A stretch of DNA of 64,000 nucleotides from Myxococcales bacterium 68-20. GTDB taxonomy: Bacteria > Myxococcota_A > Polyangia > Polyangiales > Polyangiaceae. Positions 57,101 to 64,000 of this stretch are shown here, one piece after another (the stretch's first letter is position 1; every line of letters starts with the position of its first letter). Made by a program: the position numbers and the translations under genes. Location: contig MKVQ01000008.1 of NCBI GenBank assembly GCA_001899635.1, positions 18,428 through 82,427 of the forward strand, read 5' to 3'. Under the pieces are notes generated by a model that saw nothing but the letters and a program-made list of their open reading frames with translations, was not told the DNA's origin and did not search any database.

Positions 57101-58363
57101 GATCTCCATGCGTCGGTCCACGCCCTCGGCCTGCGAAGCGTGCTCGCCGTGCCGCTCGTCGCGCGCGGTGACGTCCTCGGTGTGGTCTACCTCGACGATC
57201 GCGTCCGGCGCGGCGCATTCGGTCCGGGAGAGCTTGCCTGGGTGCGCCTCGTCGCGAGCCAGGCCGCGCTCGCGATCGCCGACGCGCGCGATCAGGCCTT
57301 GCTCCGTCGCGCCGTGCGCAAGGCCGAGCGCGCCAATGCACGCCTGGCGGCCGATCTCGGCGCGCGAGAGGCGGAGCTCGCGAACGTGCGCGCGGAGCTC
57401 GCGAGCGCAGGCAGCGAGACGCGGTTTCGCTACGATGAGATCTCCGGGCGGAGCGAGCCGATGCGCGTGATGCTCAGGCTCGTCGATCGCGTCACCACGA
57501 GCGACGTGCCGGTCTTGCTCCAAGGTGAGTCCGGCACCGGCAAAGAGCTCGTCGCACGGGCGATCCATGGCAACGGGCGCCGGAGCGCGCGCGCATTCGT
57601 GAGCGAGAACTGCGGCTCCGTCCCCGAGACGCTCCTCGAATCGACGCTGTTCGGTCACGTGCGCGGCGCGTTCACCGGCGCGATGGCCACCCGCGCAGGC
57701 CTCTTCGACATCGCCGACGGCGGCACGCTCTTCCTCGACGAGATCGGCGAGATGCCGCTCTCGATGCAGACGAAGCTCCTCCGCGTCCTCCAGGACGGCG
57801 AGGTGCGTCCGGTGGGCGGGGAGCGCTCGCGCAAGGTCGACGTCCGCATCATCGGCGCGACCCATCGCGATCTCGAGGCGATGGTCGCGGCGGGCACGTT
57901 CCGCGAGGACCTCTTCTATCGCCTCAACGTCGTCAGCATCCGCGTCCCGCCGCTCCGCGAGCGCCGCGAGGACATCCCGCTGCTCGTGAGCCGCTTCGTC
58001 GACAAGCACGCCGCTGATCGCAAGGTGAAGGTGACCCGCGCCGCGATGGATCGGCTCGCTGCGTTCCCGTGGCCGGGCAACGTCCGTCAGCTCGAAAACG
58101 AGGTGCGGCGCGCGCTCGTCCTCGCCGACGACCGTATCGACGCGGCCGAGCTGTCGGATGAGGTCGCGCGCGGCGGTCCCTCGGCTGCTCGGGACGCCGG
58201 GCTCGGCCTCAAGGCCAGGGTCGACGCGCTGGAGGCCCAGCTCGTCCGCGATGCGCTGCAGAAAACGAGCGGCAATCAGACCCGGGCCGCGGAGGTTCTG
58301 GGCGTCTCACGCTTCGGCTTGCAGAAGATGATGCGGCGCCTCGGGATCAAAGTGAACGTCTAG
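54152..58363 (+). CDS. Kinase-like, GAF and sigma-54 activator fusion protein
   Basis: 1403 residues from the GTG at 54152. Domains in order: a Hanks-like kinase fold (~24-300) with Lys53 and Asp155; its catalytic loop reads RHGDVKPAN and its Mg motif VDLDLA, so it departs from HRD/DFG, and activity is doubtful. Next are helical repeats (~330-890), then a GAF domain (~900-1050), a short coiled coil, and an AAA+ sigma-54 activator (~1093-1326) with Walker [18 protein letters not shown] near 1172 and Walker B-type [13 protein letters not shown] Fis-type helix-turn-helix ends it ([20 protein letters not shown]). It would start sigma-54 transcription in response to signals sensed by the kinase-like and GAF parts. 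This is a single, intact frame. Confidence 0.95.
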   Translation: MGIRPTAKPPLTPKLTARPSAIGGWRLQAKEGEGASGTVFRATRADGTTCALKVARTAEDWVGREALILARAQRRWGPALLGAGRLANDAVGPGGEALAAGASWMATTWIEGEALDVWLERGNTDDERRTLAAIVAHGVGRGLDELHRGGVRHGDVKPANVLLGASRPSVDRARDRGASLVDLDLATDIAHGSLEGGTLRYLAPELRAGEVPAPAADLHALGLVLAEVLVPGLALAPDLDAARVEEALRGVAGESGEIAAWIAALIARAPGARPSAAWIADRAARVLGLAVDLEEAIEDRRARVRRAYVAVRSPGIVHGARAAAAIDGPARSWLDEALALVPPPADGIASVAREIPPLDALGSARWLVALVGPAAAAWPVPAEGEGALASRLLALAEAAPPEAWTVDDVTSARASVPARRAQRETSDGPAQWIELTRALAAPRPDVEALERAEEAMASGRAPRELAVDLAGALLRRGDVGRAFAALAHARDGDDDATLLRAEIARRRGEVSAADEAARRAASSEDARVHDAARALLGRLAWDAGDLPRAGREVEGVSGPGAAEVRALVAYARGENDRGLAALDVVARTAGGGLGLARLEGTRGMLEHARGRARESLDAFGRAVDLATRAGAVIEEATYLTGLAAAGVDAGAIASALSAATRGALLWERLGRPSLAARAHLSRAAAFALVGAVHEAELAAEETRRHALASNDARAAAFARWAIVETRPPGDRRAREEALAAAAELDAGADEDRVRAAARVLVWAPREDALAVSIAATDERVPGLSATARWEWWGARAAASSPSPRVLAELVALLDVPAPLGSRGPALAAAARLARTLGDGETARRIEGARRVLAVTLREGAPAAHRAGLGAIEWLDGISEDDTRSALGAAQVGELEAIVRALSSRDRLRSLLEQVVDTMVLWTGVERGLLLLCAPDGKLVPRAARNLARQDLAGEQLELSTGLARRAMAERQAICATDAFAQVGDLHASVHALGLRSVLAVPLVARGDVLGVVYLDDRVRRGAFGPGELAWVRLVASQAALAIADARDQALLRRAVRKAERANARLAADLGAREAELANVRAELASAGSETRFRYDEISGRSEPMRVMLRLVDRVTTSDVPVLLQGESGTGKELVARAIHGNGRRSARAFVSENCGSVPETLLESTLFGHVRGAFTGAMATRAGLFDIADGGTLFLDEIGEMPLSMQTKLLRVLQDGEVRPVGGERSRKVDVRIIGATHRDLEAMVAAGTFREDLFYRLNVVSIRVPPLRERREDIPLLVSRFVDKHAADRKVKVTRAAMDRLAAFPWPGNVRQLENEVRRALVLADDRIDAAELSDEVARGGPSAARDAGLGLKARVDALEAQLVRDALQKTSGNQTRAAEVLGVSRFGLQKMMRRLGIKVNV

Positions 58364-58419
58364 AGCATGGCGACGCTGGACAGTTGCTCCGAGCCGAAGT
58401 AAACACCCGATCACCTTCC

Positions 58420-58492
58420 GGGGCCGTAGCTCAGCTGGGAGAGCGCATCCATGGCATGGATGAGGTCAGGGGTTCGATCCCCCTCGGCTCCA
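58420..58492 (+). tRNA. tRNA-Ala (GGC anticodon)
   Basis: The cloverleaf is complete: acceptor GGGGCCG with CGGCTCC, D-arm GCTCAGCTGGGAGAGC, anticodon stem-loop CATCC-ATGGCAT-GGATG (anticodon GGC), T-arm AGGGGTTCGATCCCCC. The 3' CCA is not encoded. Its 3' half overlaps a protein reading frame on the same strand. Confidence 0.96.
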
Positions 58493-58852
58493 CAAAGTAG
58501 CTCCTTCGTTTTTGTCGCTGCCATTCTCGTCGCCGGCACTGCCTGCAACACGAGTGGGAGCCCGGCGAAGGACGCGCAATACGAGAAGGCCGCCGACAGC
58601 GGTGCGTTGCTGGTTGCCGGCGACGCCGCTCCGGCACCCGGGCCGTCGGCGTGCAGCTCCGACGGCGACTGCCGCACGTGGTCGTCTTACTGCCACGAGG
58701 CGCCCTGCGTCTGCCGCGTGCTCGCGAAGAGCGATCCCGACCTGCGGTGCAGCGGCGCCGGCAACGTGAGCTGCTTCGCCGACCCTTGCATGAACAAGAC
58801 GGCCGCCTGTCAGGAGGGCCGCTGCGTCCTCGTGATGGGCTCGAAGCAGTGA
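58460..58852 (+). CDS. Small Cys-rich lipoprotein whose frame begins inside tRNA-Ala
   Basis: 130 residues if read from the ATG at 58460 (58451 also possible), both inside the tRNA gene. No ATG, GTG or TTG occurs in frame between the tRNA end and the lipobox (LVAGTAC). The first ~12 residues (MRSGVRSPSAPQ) are simply translated tRNA sequence. The hydrophobic stretch FVFVAAILVAGTAC serves as the signal peptide and lipobox, so the mature protein, with about ten Cys, looks like the other small lipoproteins in the window. Either translation really begins in the tRNA, or it starts at an atypical codon such as ATT near 58523, or the original 5' end was lost. Confidence 0.6.
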   Translation: MRSGVRSPSAPQSSSFVFVAAILVAGTACNTSGSPAKDAQYEKAADSGALLVAGDAAPAPGPSACSSDGDCRTWSSYCHEAPCVCRVLAKSDPDLRCSGAGNVSCFADPCMNKTAACQEGRCVLVMGSKQ

Positions 58853-58858
58853 CGGCCT

Positions 58859-58967
58859 GAGCCCGGACGTCGCCGAGCCCGGCGCCTCGTCACGAGCTCA
58901 GCCTTGTTGCACGTCCCGAGCGAGCCCGGACATCGACGAGCCGGGGCCGCGTCGTCACGAGCTCAGC
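58859..58967. repeat. Direct repeat at a gene end
   Basis: Two ~45-base copies, at 58859-58902 and 58922-58967, share GAGCCCGGAC.TCG.CGAGCC and a CACGAGCTCAGC end. The second copy contains the stop codon (58963-58965) of the minus-strand ferritin-like gene, so the first looks like a duplication of that gene's end, as seen near 11.2 kb. Confidence 0.6.
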
Positions 58968-59826
58968 TGAGACCGAGCTCCGCGATGTAGATCTTTTCGA
59001 GCCGCGACTGGCTGCGCGCGAACTGGCTTCGCGCGAACACCGCGAGGCCGAAGCCCATCGCCGCGGCGCGCTTGGCGGCGCCCGGCCGGGTGTCGGGGAC
59101 GAAGCCGAGCTCCTTGCCCTGCTGGTAGACGCGCCGCTGCACGTGGGCGAGGAAACCGGGGAGGTGGGCGAGCACCGGATGGTTGCCCGCGCGCTTCTCG
59201 AACGCGCGGACGAGCAGCGGGAGCACGCTCATCTGCAGCTCGAGGAGGCCGAAGTAGGGGGTCTTGAGCCACGGCTTCTCCGCGAGCAGCCGTCGCGTCT
59301 CCTTCTCGCCCCACGCGATGTGCTCTTCCTCCTCGCGACAGACGAGCCGGAGCTTCTTCTTGATGAGGGGCACGCGCGGATCGGAGTCGGGGAGCGTCTG
59401 GAGCAGGAGGTCCTTGAAGATGTCGAGGACCATGCCTTCGCCGATGGCGTGCTCCATGAGCACCTTCAGCGGGTAGTAGTTGTTGTGCGACGAGAGCAGC
59501 TTCACGACCCAGTGGGCCGGGACCGGCTTCATGTCGAGCGCGCGGAAGATGTCGGCGAAGAGCTGGAGATGCGCGAGCTCCTGCTTGGCCTGCCGCACGT
59601 AGAAACGCGCCGCCTCGAGCGAGCCCGCCGCATAGAGCGACTTGCCGCAATAGACCCCGGTCGCCTCACCGAAGAGCGCCTGCGAGAGGACGAAGCGGAC
59701 GATCTCGCGATCCTCCGGCTTGTCGAGGTCGAAGCACGCGCCACCGAAGTCGTAGTCCGGGTCGCCGGTGCGCGTGATCTCGGCCCCAGGGCCTGCGCCG
59801 TTCAGGTGAGCATCGGCGTGTGTCAT
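58963..59826 (-). CDS. Ferritin-like diiron protein of unknown function
   Basis: 287 residues from the ATG at 59826. No signal peptide. Diiron-type ligands appear in two helix pairs: QAKQELAHLQLF (ExxH) and CREEEEHIAWGEK (ExxH), with further Glu near GVYCGKSLY and MEHAIGEGMVL. The overall helical length fits a ferritin-like or ribonucleotide-reductase-like fold. Known relatives of this look include tRNA-modifying MiaE-type and oxidase-type enzymes, but I cannot choose. The gene neighbours tRNA-Ala, which is only weak support for a tRNA role. Confidence 0.82.
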   Translation of the reverse strand: MTHADAHLNGAGPGAEITRTGDPDYDFGGACFDLDKPEDREIVRFVLSQALFGEATGVYCGKSLYAAGSLEAARFYVRQAKQELAHLQLFADIFRALDMKPVPAHWVVKLLSSHNNYYPLKVLMEHAIGEGMVLDIFKDLLLQTLPDSDPRVPLIKKKLRLVCREEEEHIAWGEKETRRLLAEKPWLKTPYFGLLELQMSVLPLLVRAFEKRAGNHPVLAHLPGFLAHVQRRVYQQGKELGFVPDTRPGAAKRAAAMGFGLAVFARSQFARSQSRLEKIYIAELGLS

Positions 59827-59909
59827 CCCAGAGTTCTAGCTGAAGGCGAAGGACACTTCGAGCCCGGGCGTTCGCGGCTCCGCAATGCGCGGTCCATGGA
59901 ACTTGGCCC

Positions 59910-59970
59910 TGCGGCCGAACCACCCGCAGTCGTTGTCCCAACCACCCGCAGAGGTGGGCCTTCGGCCCGC
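59910..59970. repeat. Dispersed GC-rich repeat
   Basis: CGAACCACCCGCAGTCGTTG, then CCCAACCACCCGCAGAGG, ending in a GC-rich stem (GGGCCTTCGGCCC). Same ACCCGCAG/CCCCAAC modules as at ~3.8, 6.4 and 36.3 kb. Confidence 0.6.
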
Positions 59971-59979
59971 GTTGAATCC

Positions 59980-60540
59980 TCAGGCGAGGAATCTGGCTCG
60001 GAGCTCCGGGGTCGGGACCCGGCACGTCTCCGACTTGCCGAACCAGCGGTACCGGTTCCGCGCGATCCAGCGGTAGACGACGTCTCGGATCGGACGCGGA
60101 ACGATCGCGAAGGCGCCGAGCCACCGGTAGGGCGCTCGCAGATGGCGCGCGATCCGGAGGGCGGCAGTCGAGTGCGTGTAGCCCCGGTCGCCGTCGACGA
60201 GCACCACCGAGTCCGGACCTCTTCCTTCGCGGATCCCGCCGAGGAGGCGCTTCGCTTCGTCGCTGCCGAATGCCTTCTCGATGAGGTCGTGGGCGATGTC
60301 GGACTGCAGCGAGGCGAAGCGTAGGCTCGCCGAGCGCTCATGATCGACGATGAACTGGATCGTTCGGTCGCAGAGGTTGCAGACTCCGTCGAACAGGACG
60401 ACCGGCGCGTGAGCCCCGTCGTCCGCCGTCGCGCTGGCGCGAACGCGCTCGTCGGACGACCGCGCACCGCGCGGAGGCTCGCCTTCCGGGCTCGTCCTCG
60501 CCGGAGCCGCAGCGAGCGTGTGCTCATCGAGCGCCTTCAC
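59980..60540 (-). CDS. DCC-family (DUF393) thiol-disulfide oxidoreductase-like protein
   Basis: 186 residues from the GTG at 60540; the start is inferred, as the frame farther upstream is the antisense of the next gene. The family signature VVLFDGVCNLCDRTIQFIVD, with its CxxC pair, lies near residue 45. The helical part that follows (ALRIARHLRAPYRWLGAF, DVVYRWIARNRYRWFG) is typical of DCC proteins. Members are small redox or membrane-associated proteins of uncertain role. A 23-base direct repeat (GGCTCGCCTTCCGGGCTCGT and three more bases) recurs at about 60476 and 60648. Confidence 0.8.
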   Translation of the reverse strand: MKALDEHTLAAAPARTSPEGEPPRGARSSDERVRASATADDGAHAPVVLFDGVCNLCDRTIQFIVDHERSASLRFASLQSDIAHDLIEKAFGSDEAKRLLGGIREGRGPDSVVLVDGDRGYTHSTAALRIARHLRAPYRWLGAFAIVPRPIRDVVYRWIARNRYRWFGKSETCRVPTPELRARFLA

Positions 60541-60724
60541 GAGGCCATCATAGGGTGCGATGACGAGGCCGCAAGCGAGCCGCCACCGCGCCACGCGAGA
60601 GCAGGCTGGACCGTATGGATCGCGGCCCGCCCGCCCGCAGAGGTGCCGGCTCGCCTTCCGGGCTCGTCCTGAAATCGCGCCCGGGGGCCATGCGCGAGGC
60701 GCGGATGGATGTAGGGTCGCCGCG

Positions 60725-61633
60725 ATGCAATCGTGGTTGCTCGGACGGGGCTCGACGCTCCTCTCGATCGCGCTCGTGGCGTGCTCCTCGACCGAGACTG
60801 CGCCAACGGAGACGGCGCATGACGCCGGCGCGAGCATCGAGGCTTCCGTTCCGGTCGACCCGGGAGCGAGCGATGCCGGCGCGTCCCCGAAGAGTGACGC
60901 GTCGGTGGTGCGTTGCGAAGCCGGGACCCGGACGGGCGCAGCAGGCACGAGCGAGGACCTCACGACGGACGCCGGGCTTCATTTCAGCGTCCGGACTCCG
61001 AGCGACTACGATCCGCTCCGCGGCTCACCGCTCATCGTGATGTTCGCGCCCTCGGGAGGGACGGCGGCATCCATCGAGGCGTCGACGAAGCTGACCCCCG
61101 ACGCCCTCGGTGCAGGCTTCGTGGTCGCCTACGTCGACACGGTGAGCCCTACGAACATCGCCGGCGCGAAAGATGCCGCGGGCATTCCGAGCCGCATCGC
61201 GGAGCGATGGTGCATCGATCGGGAGCGGGTCTACCTCACCGGCAGCTCCGATGGCGGCGGGCTCATCTACACGATCGTCCTCAACCACTACATGACTCCC
61301 GAGCCGGCCGCGGTCGCTCCGTTTGCTGCGGGAGCATCGAAGAACACGCTGGCCAAGGCGACCTGTCTCGCGCCGCCGATGCCGGTCATGGTCATGCACA
61401 ACAGCGGCGACGCCGTGTTCCCGAAGTACGGCCAGGCGGCGCGCGACTGGTGGGTCTCCTGCAATGCCTGCGGCGATCCCGAGACCTTGGCCGACGGCTG
61501 TCTCGCGTACCGCGACTGCGCCGACGGTGGCGACGTCCGGTACTGCGAAGGCGAAGGCGGCCACGGGCGATGGCCCGGCCTTCATTCCTCCATGTTCGAG
61601 TTCTTCCTCGCCCACACGCGCGCTGCGCCCTGA
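60725..61633 (+). CDS. Lipoprotein esterase, PHB-depolymerase/feruloyl-esterase-like
   Basis: 302 residues from the ATG at 60725. The signal peptide ends in a lipobox (ALVAC), followed by an Asp/Ala/Gly-rich linker. The catalytic domain starts at about 80 (LHFSVRTPSDYDP). The nucleophile elbow is YLTGSSDGGGL, a GxSxG variant (normally G-M-S-N-G), with a putative Asp in NSGDAVFPKYG and His in GEGGHGRWPG. Several Cys pairs (CNACGDPETLADGC) suggest disulfides. Extracellular or periplasmic ester hydrolysis is likely; the actual polymer is unknown. Confidence 0.88.
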   Translation: MQSWLLGRGSTLLSIALVACSSTETAPTETAHDAGASIEASVPVDPGASDAGASPKSDASVVRCEAGTRTGAAGTSEDLTTDAGLHFSVRTPSDYDPLRGSPLIVMFAPSGGTAASIEASTKLTPDALGAGFVVAYVDTVSPTNIAGAKDAAGIPSRIAERWCIDRERVYLTGSSDGGGLIYTIVLNHYMTPEPAAVAPFAAGASKNTLAKATCLAPPMPVMVMHNSGDAVFPKYGQAARDWWVSCNACGDPETLADGCLAYRDCADGGDVRYCEGEGGHGRWPGLHSSMFEFFLAHTRAAP

Positions 61634-61663
61634 CCTCGAAGGCAGGCGGCAGGCAGGCCGCCG

Positions 61664-62458
61664 TCAGGGGATCGCGCGGACGACACCTCCGTCGACGCGG
61701 AGCGCCGAGCCCGTCGTGGCCGAAGCACGCTCGCTGCATACGTAGACGACGAGCGATGCAACCTCGTCGGCGGTCGCGAAGCGCTTGATCAAGGAGCTCG
61801 GTCGCATGTCGCGGAAGAAGTCGGCCTCGACCGCCTTCACGTCCTTGTCCTGCGTGCGCGCGAGCTCCTCGACGAAGGCGCCGACACCTTCGGACGCGGT
61901 CGGTCCCGGAAGGATCGAGTTGACGGTGACGCCGCTTCCGGCGACCGACTCCGCGATTCCGCGCGCGACGGCGAGCTGAGCGGTCTTCGTCGTGCCGTAG
62001 TGGATCATCTCGGCCGGGATCTGGAGCGCGGACTCGCTCGAGATGAAGACGATGCGTCCCCAGTTCCTCTCGAGCATCTTCGGCAGGTACAAGCGTGCGA
62101 GCCGGACTCCGCCGATCACGTTGACCTCGAAGAAGCGTCGCCAGTCCTCGTCGGAAATCTCGAGGAACGGTTTCGGCTCGAAGATGCCGAGGTTGTTCAC
62201 GAGGATGTCGACGTCGGGGAGCGCGGCGGCGAGCGTCTTCGCGCCGGCTTCGGAGGCGAGATCGGCAGCCACGCCGTCGACGCTCGCCGATGGGTGGGTG
62301 GCCCGGATCTTCGCGATCGCCTCGTCGATGCGCTTCTGCGTGCGACCGTTGACGGTGACGCTCGCGCCCTCGGCCGCGAGCGCCGAGGCGATGGCAAGAC
62401 CGATCCCGGCGGTCGACCCACTGACGAATGCGCGCTTGCCCTGGAGACCGAGATCCAT
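61664..62458 (-). CDS. Short-chain dehydrogenase/reductase
   Basis: 264 residues from the ATG at 62458. The NAD(P) motif is VSGSTAGIGLAIA, the NNLG motif is VNNLGIFEPKPF, and the catalytic set is Ser in IVFISSESA plus YxxxK in HYGTTKTAQL. The C-terminal part (DGGVVRAIP) is typical. A classical SDR oxidoreductase acting in the cytoplasm; substrate unknown. It converges with the esterase gene (30 bases between stops). Confidence 0.92.
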   Translation of the reverse strand: MDLGLQGKRAFVSGSTAGIGLAIASALAAEGASVTVNGRTQKRIDEAIAKIRATHPSASVDGVAADLASEAGAKTLAAALPDVDILVNNLGIFEPKPFLEISDEDWRRFFEVNVIGGVRLARLYLPKMLERNWGRIVFISSESALQIPAEMIHYGTTKTAQLAVARGIAESVAGSGVTVNSILPGPTASEGVGAFVEELARTQDKDVKAVEADFFRDMRPSSLIKRFATADEVASLVVYVCSERASATTGSALRVDGGVVRAIP

Positions 62459-62790
62459 GGCCTTCTCGGTACCACGCCTCCGGGGAGATTCCGACGGCCG
62501 GCAGCGCTCGGCTTCGTGACTGCTGGAGGGGCAGGGGGTCACGGCTGCGGAGGACGAAAACGCAGCGCAGCCGAGGCCGACCGCGTGCACACGGTGCGAC
62601 CGGCCTCGGCGCGCTGCAGGGCTGTCGTCGTGTGCGGACGACGGAACGTGACGCGCTCGGAGAAAAAGGTGCGACGCGGCCGAAGGTCCACCTCGCGGGT
62701 GGTCGTGGCGTGAGCCACCGAGCTCCTTCCCAGTGGAGGCGTCGTGCGAGTGCAGTGACGAGCGCGGTGACGAGCGCGGCCGACTTCAGA
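62459..62790. other. Intergenic region, nothing recognised
   Basis: About 330 bases holding the leader of the SDR gene. No gene, RNA or repeat seen. Confidence 0.45.
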
Positions 62791-63036
62791 TCATGGAACG
62801 GTCGCGATGGGACGGTGCCGGGACACCTCGCGGAGACGAACCGTGTCGACGGCGAGGTAGATGCCCGCGAGCGCGACCACGATGTAGACGAGGCGGCTCA
62901 GCGGCGACATGGCTCCGAATATTGCCGCTACGAGGTTGAAGTTGAAGATGCCGATGAGGCCCCAGTTGAGCGCGCCGATCACGACGAGCGCGATCGCGGC
63001 CCAGGTGATGCCTGAGAGCGTGGTTTTTTCAGCCAT
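62791..63036 (-). CDS. DUF378 family small membrane protein
   Basis: 81 residues from the ATG at 63036. Two membrane segments: ITWAAIALVVIGALNWGLIG (with the conserved NWG typical of the family) and LVYIVVALAGIYLAVDTV. The protein is short and its role is not known; it is an inner-membrane protein. Its start is well supported by the family N-terminus. Confidence 0.88.
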   Translation of the reverse strand: MAEKTTLSGITWAAIALVVIGALNWGLIGIFNFNLVAAIFGAMSPLSRLVYIVVALAGIYLAVDTVRLREVSRHRPIATVP

Positions 63037-63397
63037 GGGACGTTCCTCCGCCCCCCGGACGTGCGAGCCGCGTTCCATCGACATGCCGGTATCGGCCTCG
63101 GGCGCTCGACTTGGGCTCGACGATAGGGCGGCGACTCGCGTTCGAGCCGATGACGGAGCCGTGGACTGCGCACGCCGCGCGTGAGGACCTTGCGCTGACC
63201 TTCGGCTCGCCTTGCCGGCGGAGCTCGCCGATCGCTCCTTCGACCGTCGGAGGGAGCCCTTCCGGATCGGAATCGACGTGTCGACCCGCGCACGTCCGGA
63301 GCACACCGTTGCGAAAGACCACCTCGTGGAGCTCCGATGAGCCCGCGGTCGGGCTCGAGCGCGGCCTGTTCGAGCTGTGCTCGTGCCTTCGCGCGCG
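63037..63397. other. Intergenic region, no certain gene
   Basis: 361 bases. An open frame of about 97 codons on the minus strand (63029-63322) has no good start signal and no recognised family, so I did not annotate it as a gene. Confidence 0.4.
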
Positions 63398-64000
63398 TCA
63401 GGCTCGAGGCGGACGCACGTGCCGGTCTTCCGCGCGGGGCGTCAGCTCGGTCCGACCGACGAGCTCGTCCGGCTGGAGATCGGACGTGTGGACGCGCACC
63501 TGCGCAGGCCGGACATCGATGCGTCGACGCGGCGCCTCTGCCGGCACGGCCACGCGTGCCTCCACGTCGGTACGGCGGGCCGTCATCCTGCGGAGCGCCA
63601 TCCGAAGGAGGGCACCCTTGTGCCAGGTCGCAACGATGATCGCGGCGAGGGAGCCGAACATGACGATGGGAATGGCCCGCTGCTTGTGGAGCGCGCCGAG
63701 CAGCAGGGGCACGAGGATCCATCCGAGGCCCCAGAGCACCCAGAGGAGGCGGCGCACGCTCTTGACGATCTCGTCCTCACGCGCGTCGGCGCCCTGCGGA
63801 GGCGCGAGCGGCGGCGGGTACGACGCGAGCATCGCCTGCGGCGGGTACGACGGGTGCGCCCCGAGCGTTGGTCCTTCCTGGCCCCGCAGCGCGTCGAGGG
63901 CCCCGACGAGGCTCGTCGCGCGACGCGACGGACCGGGCTCGACCATCCGCTCGAGCGACGCGATCATCGCCGTGCTCAAGCGTCCCGTGAGCACGGCGCG
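63398..64000 (-). CDS. Membrane protein of unknown function, start may lie outside window
   Basis: At least 198 residues if the GTG at 63994 is the start, but the frame stays open to the window edge, so the true start may be outside. A Pro-rich N-terminal part (HPSYPPQAMLASYPPPLAPP) is followed by two membrane segments near 84-102 (LLWVLWGLGWILVPLLLGAL) and 107-125 (IPIVMFGSLAAIIVAT), and a hydrophilic C-terminus. No family recognised. Confidence 0.6.
   Translation of the reverse strand, partial: RAVLTGRLSTAMIASLERMVEPGPSRRATSLVGALDALRGQEGPTLGAHPSYPPQAMLASYPPPLAPPQGADAREDEIVKSVRRLLWVLWGLGWILVPLLLGALHKQRAIPIVMFGSLAAIIVATWHKGALLRMALRRMTARRTDVEARVAVPAEAPRRRIDVRPAQVRVHTSDLQPDELVGRTELTPRAEDRHVRPPRA

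Noticed and set aside
58411-58677. Minus-strand frame covering the tRNA
   Set aside because: Its C-terminus is the complement of tRNA-Ala, a known cause of false protein calls.
58420-58960. Integration site of a mobile element at tRNA-Ala
   Set aside because: No integrase, no second copy of the tRNA 3' end and no element-like genes follow it.
63029-63322. 97-codon minus-strand frame beside the DUF378 gene
   Set aside because: It overlaps the first codons of the DUF378 frame and lacks a start signal and family features.

Overview
The window is very GC-rich and gene-dense. It looks like chromosome from a myxobacterium of the Polyangia/Polyangiales type. The evidence is the gene mix: several Hanks-type Ser/Thr kinases fused to unusual partners (HEAT repeats, a receiver, a sigma-54 activator), a run of Cys-rich 'DGG/DAG' lipoproteins, an ECF-like sigma factor with a FecR protein, and many short conserved proteins I can only describe. 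There is no phage, transposase, integrase or CRISPR array, so this reads as ordinary chromosome.

Layout. 0-6.3 kb (minus strand): a partial PilZ-receiver protein, a coiled-coil/HEAT protein, then a sigma factor-FecR pair with an upstream beta-barrel-like protein. 6.5-11.1 kb (plus): four Cys-rich lipoproteins, apparently co-directional secretion products. 11.3-18.1 kb: a Ser/Thr kinase with HEAT repeats, two unknown proteins, an AI-2E-family permease and a PqiC-like lipoprotein. 18.2-23.4 kb: a TetR regulator divergent from an RND efflux adaptor and pump. 23.4-26.1 kb (minus): a Ca2+/H+ antiporter and a guanidine-hydrolase-like ureohydrolase. 26.4-30.4 kb: a cobalamin riboswitch followed by class Ia ribonucleotide reductase nrdA-nrdB. 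30.5-37.6 kb: two formylglycine-enzyme-like (SUMF1-type) proteins, one frameshifted, a TPR/PEGA-like protein, a kinase-receiver fusion and a beta-barrel protein. 37.6-42.9 kb: a plant-type FabI, a TolC-family protein translationally coupled to a GH44 lipoprotein, and small proteins. 43-50.2 kb: cardiolipin synthase divergent from a photolyase, zinc alcohol dehydrogenase, a flavin monooxygenase and an alpha/beta hydrolase. 50.5-52.9 kb: a Rieske protein coupled to a cytochrome b fused to two cytochrome c domains. 53-58.4 kb: membrane proteins and a 1403-residue kinase-GAF-sigma54 activator. 58.4-64 kb: tRNA-Ala(GGC) whose 3' half overlaps a lipoprotein reading frame, a ferritin-like diiron protein, a DCC-family protein, a lipoprotein esterase, an SDR enzyme, a DUF378 protein and a partial membrane protein.

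The most interesting regulatory logic is the B12 riboswitch placed ahead of a B12-independent ribonucleotide reductase; this implies that a second, cobalamin-dependent reductase exists elsewhere in the genome. Three signalling fusions, a guanidine hydrolase candidate, a b-c-c respiratory fusion and a dispersed GC-rich repeat family (one copy lies inside the fecR coding sequence) are the other points worth follow-up. Starts were chosen from Shine-Dalgarno-like sequences, family N-termini and operon overlaps. Many genes use GTG or TTG.
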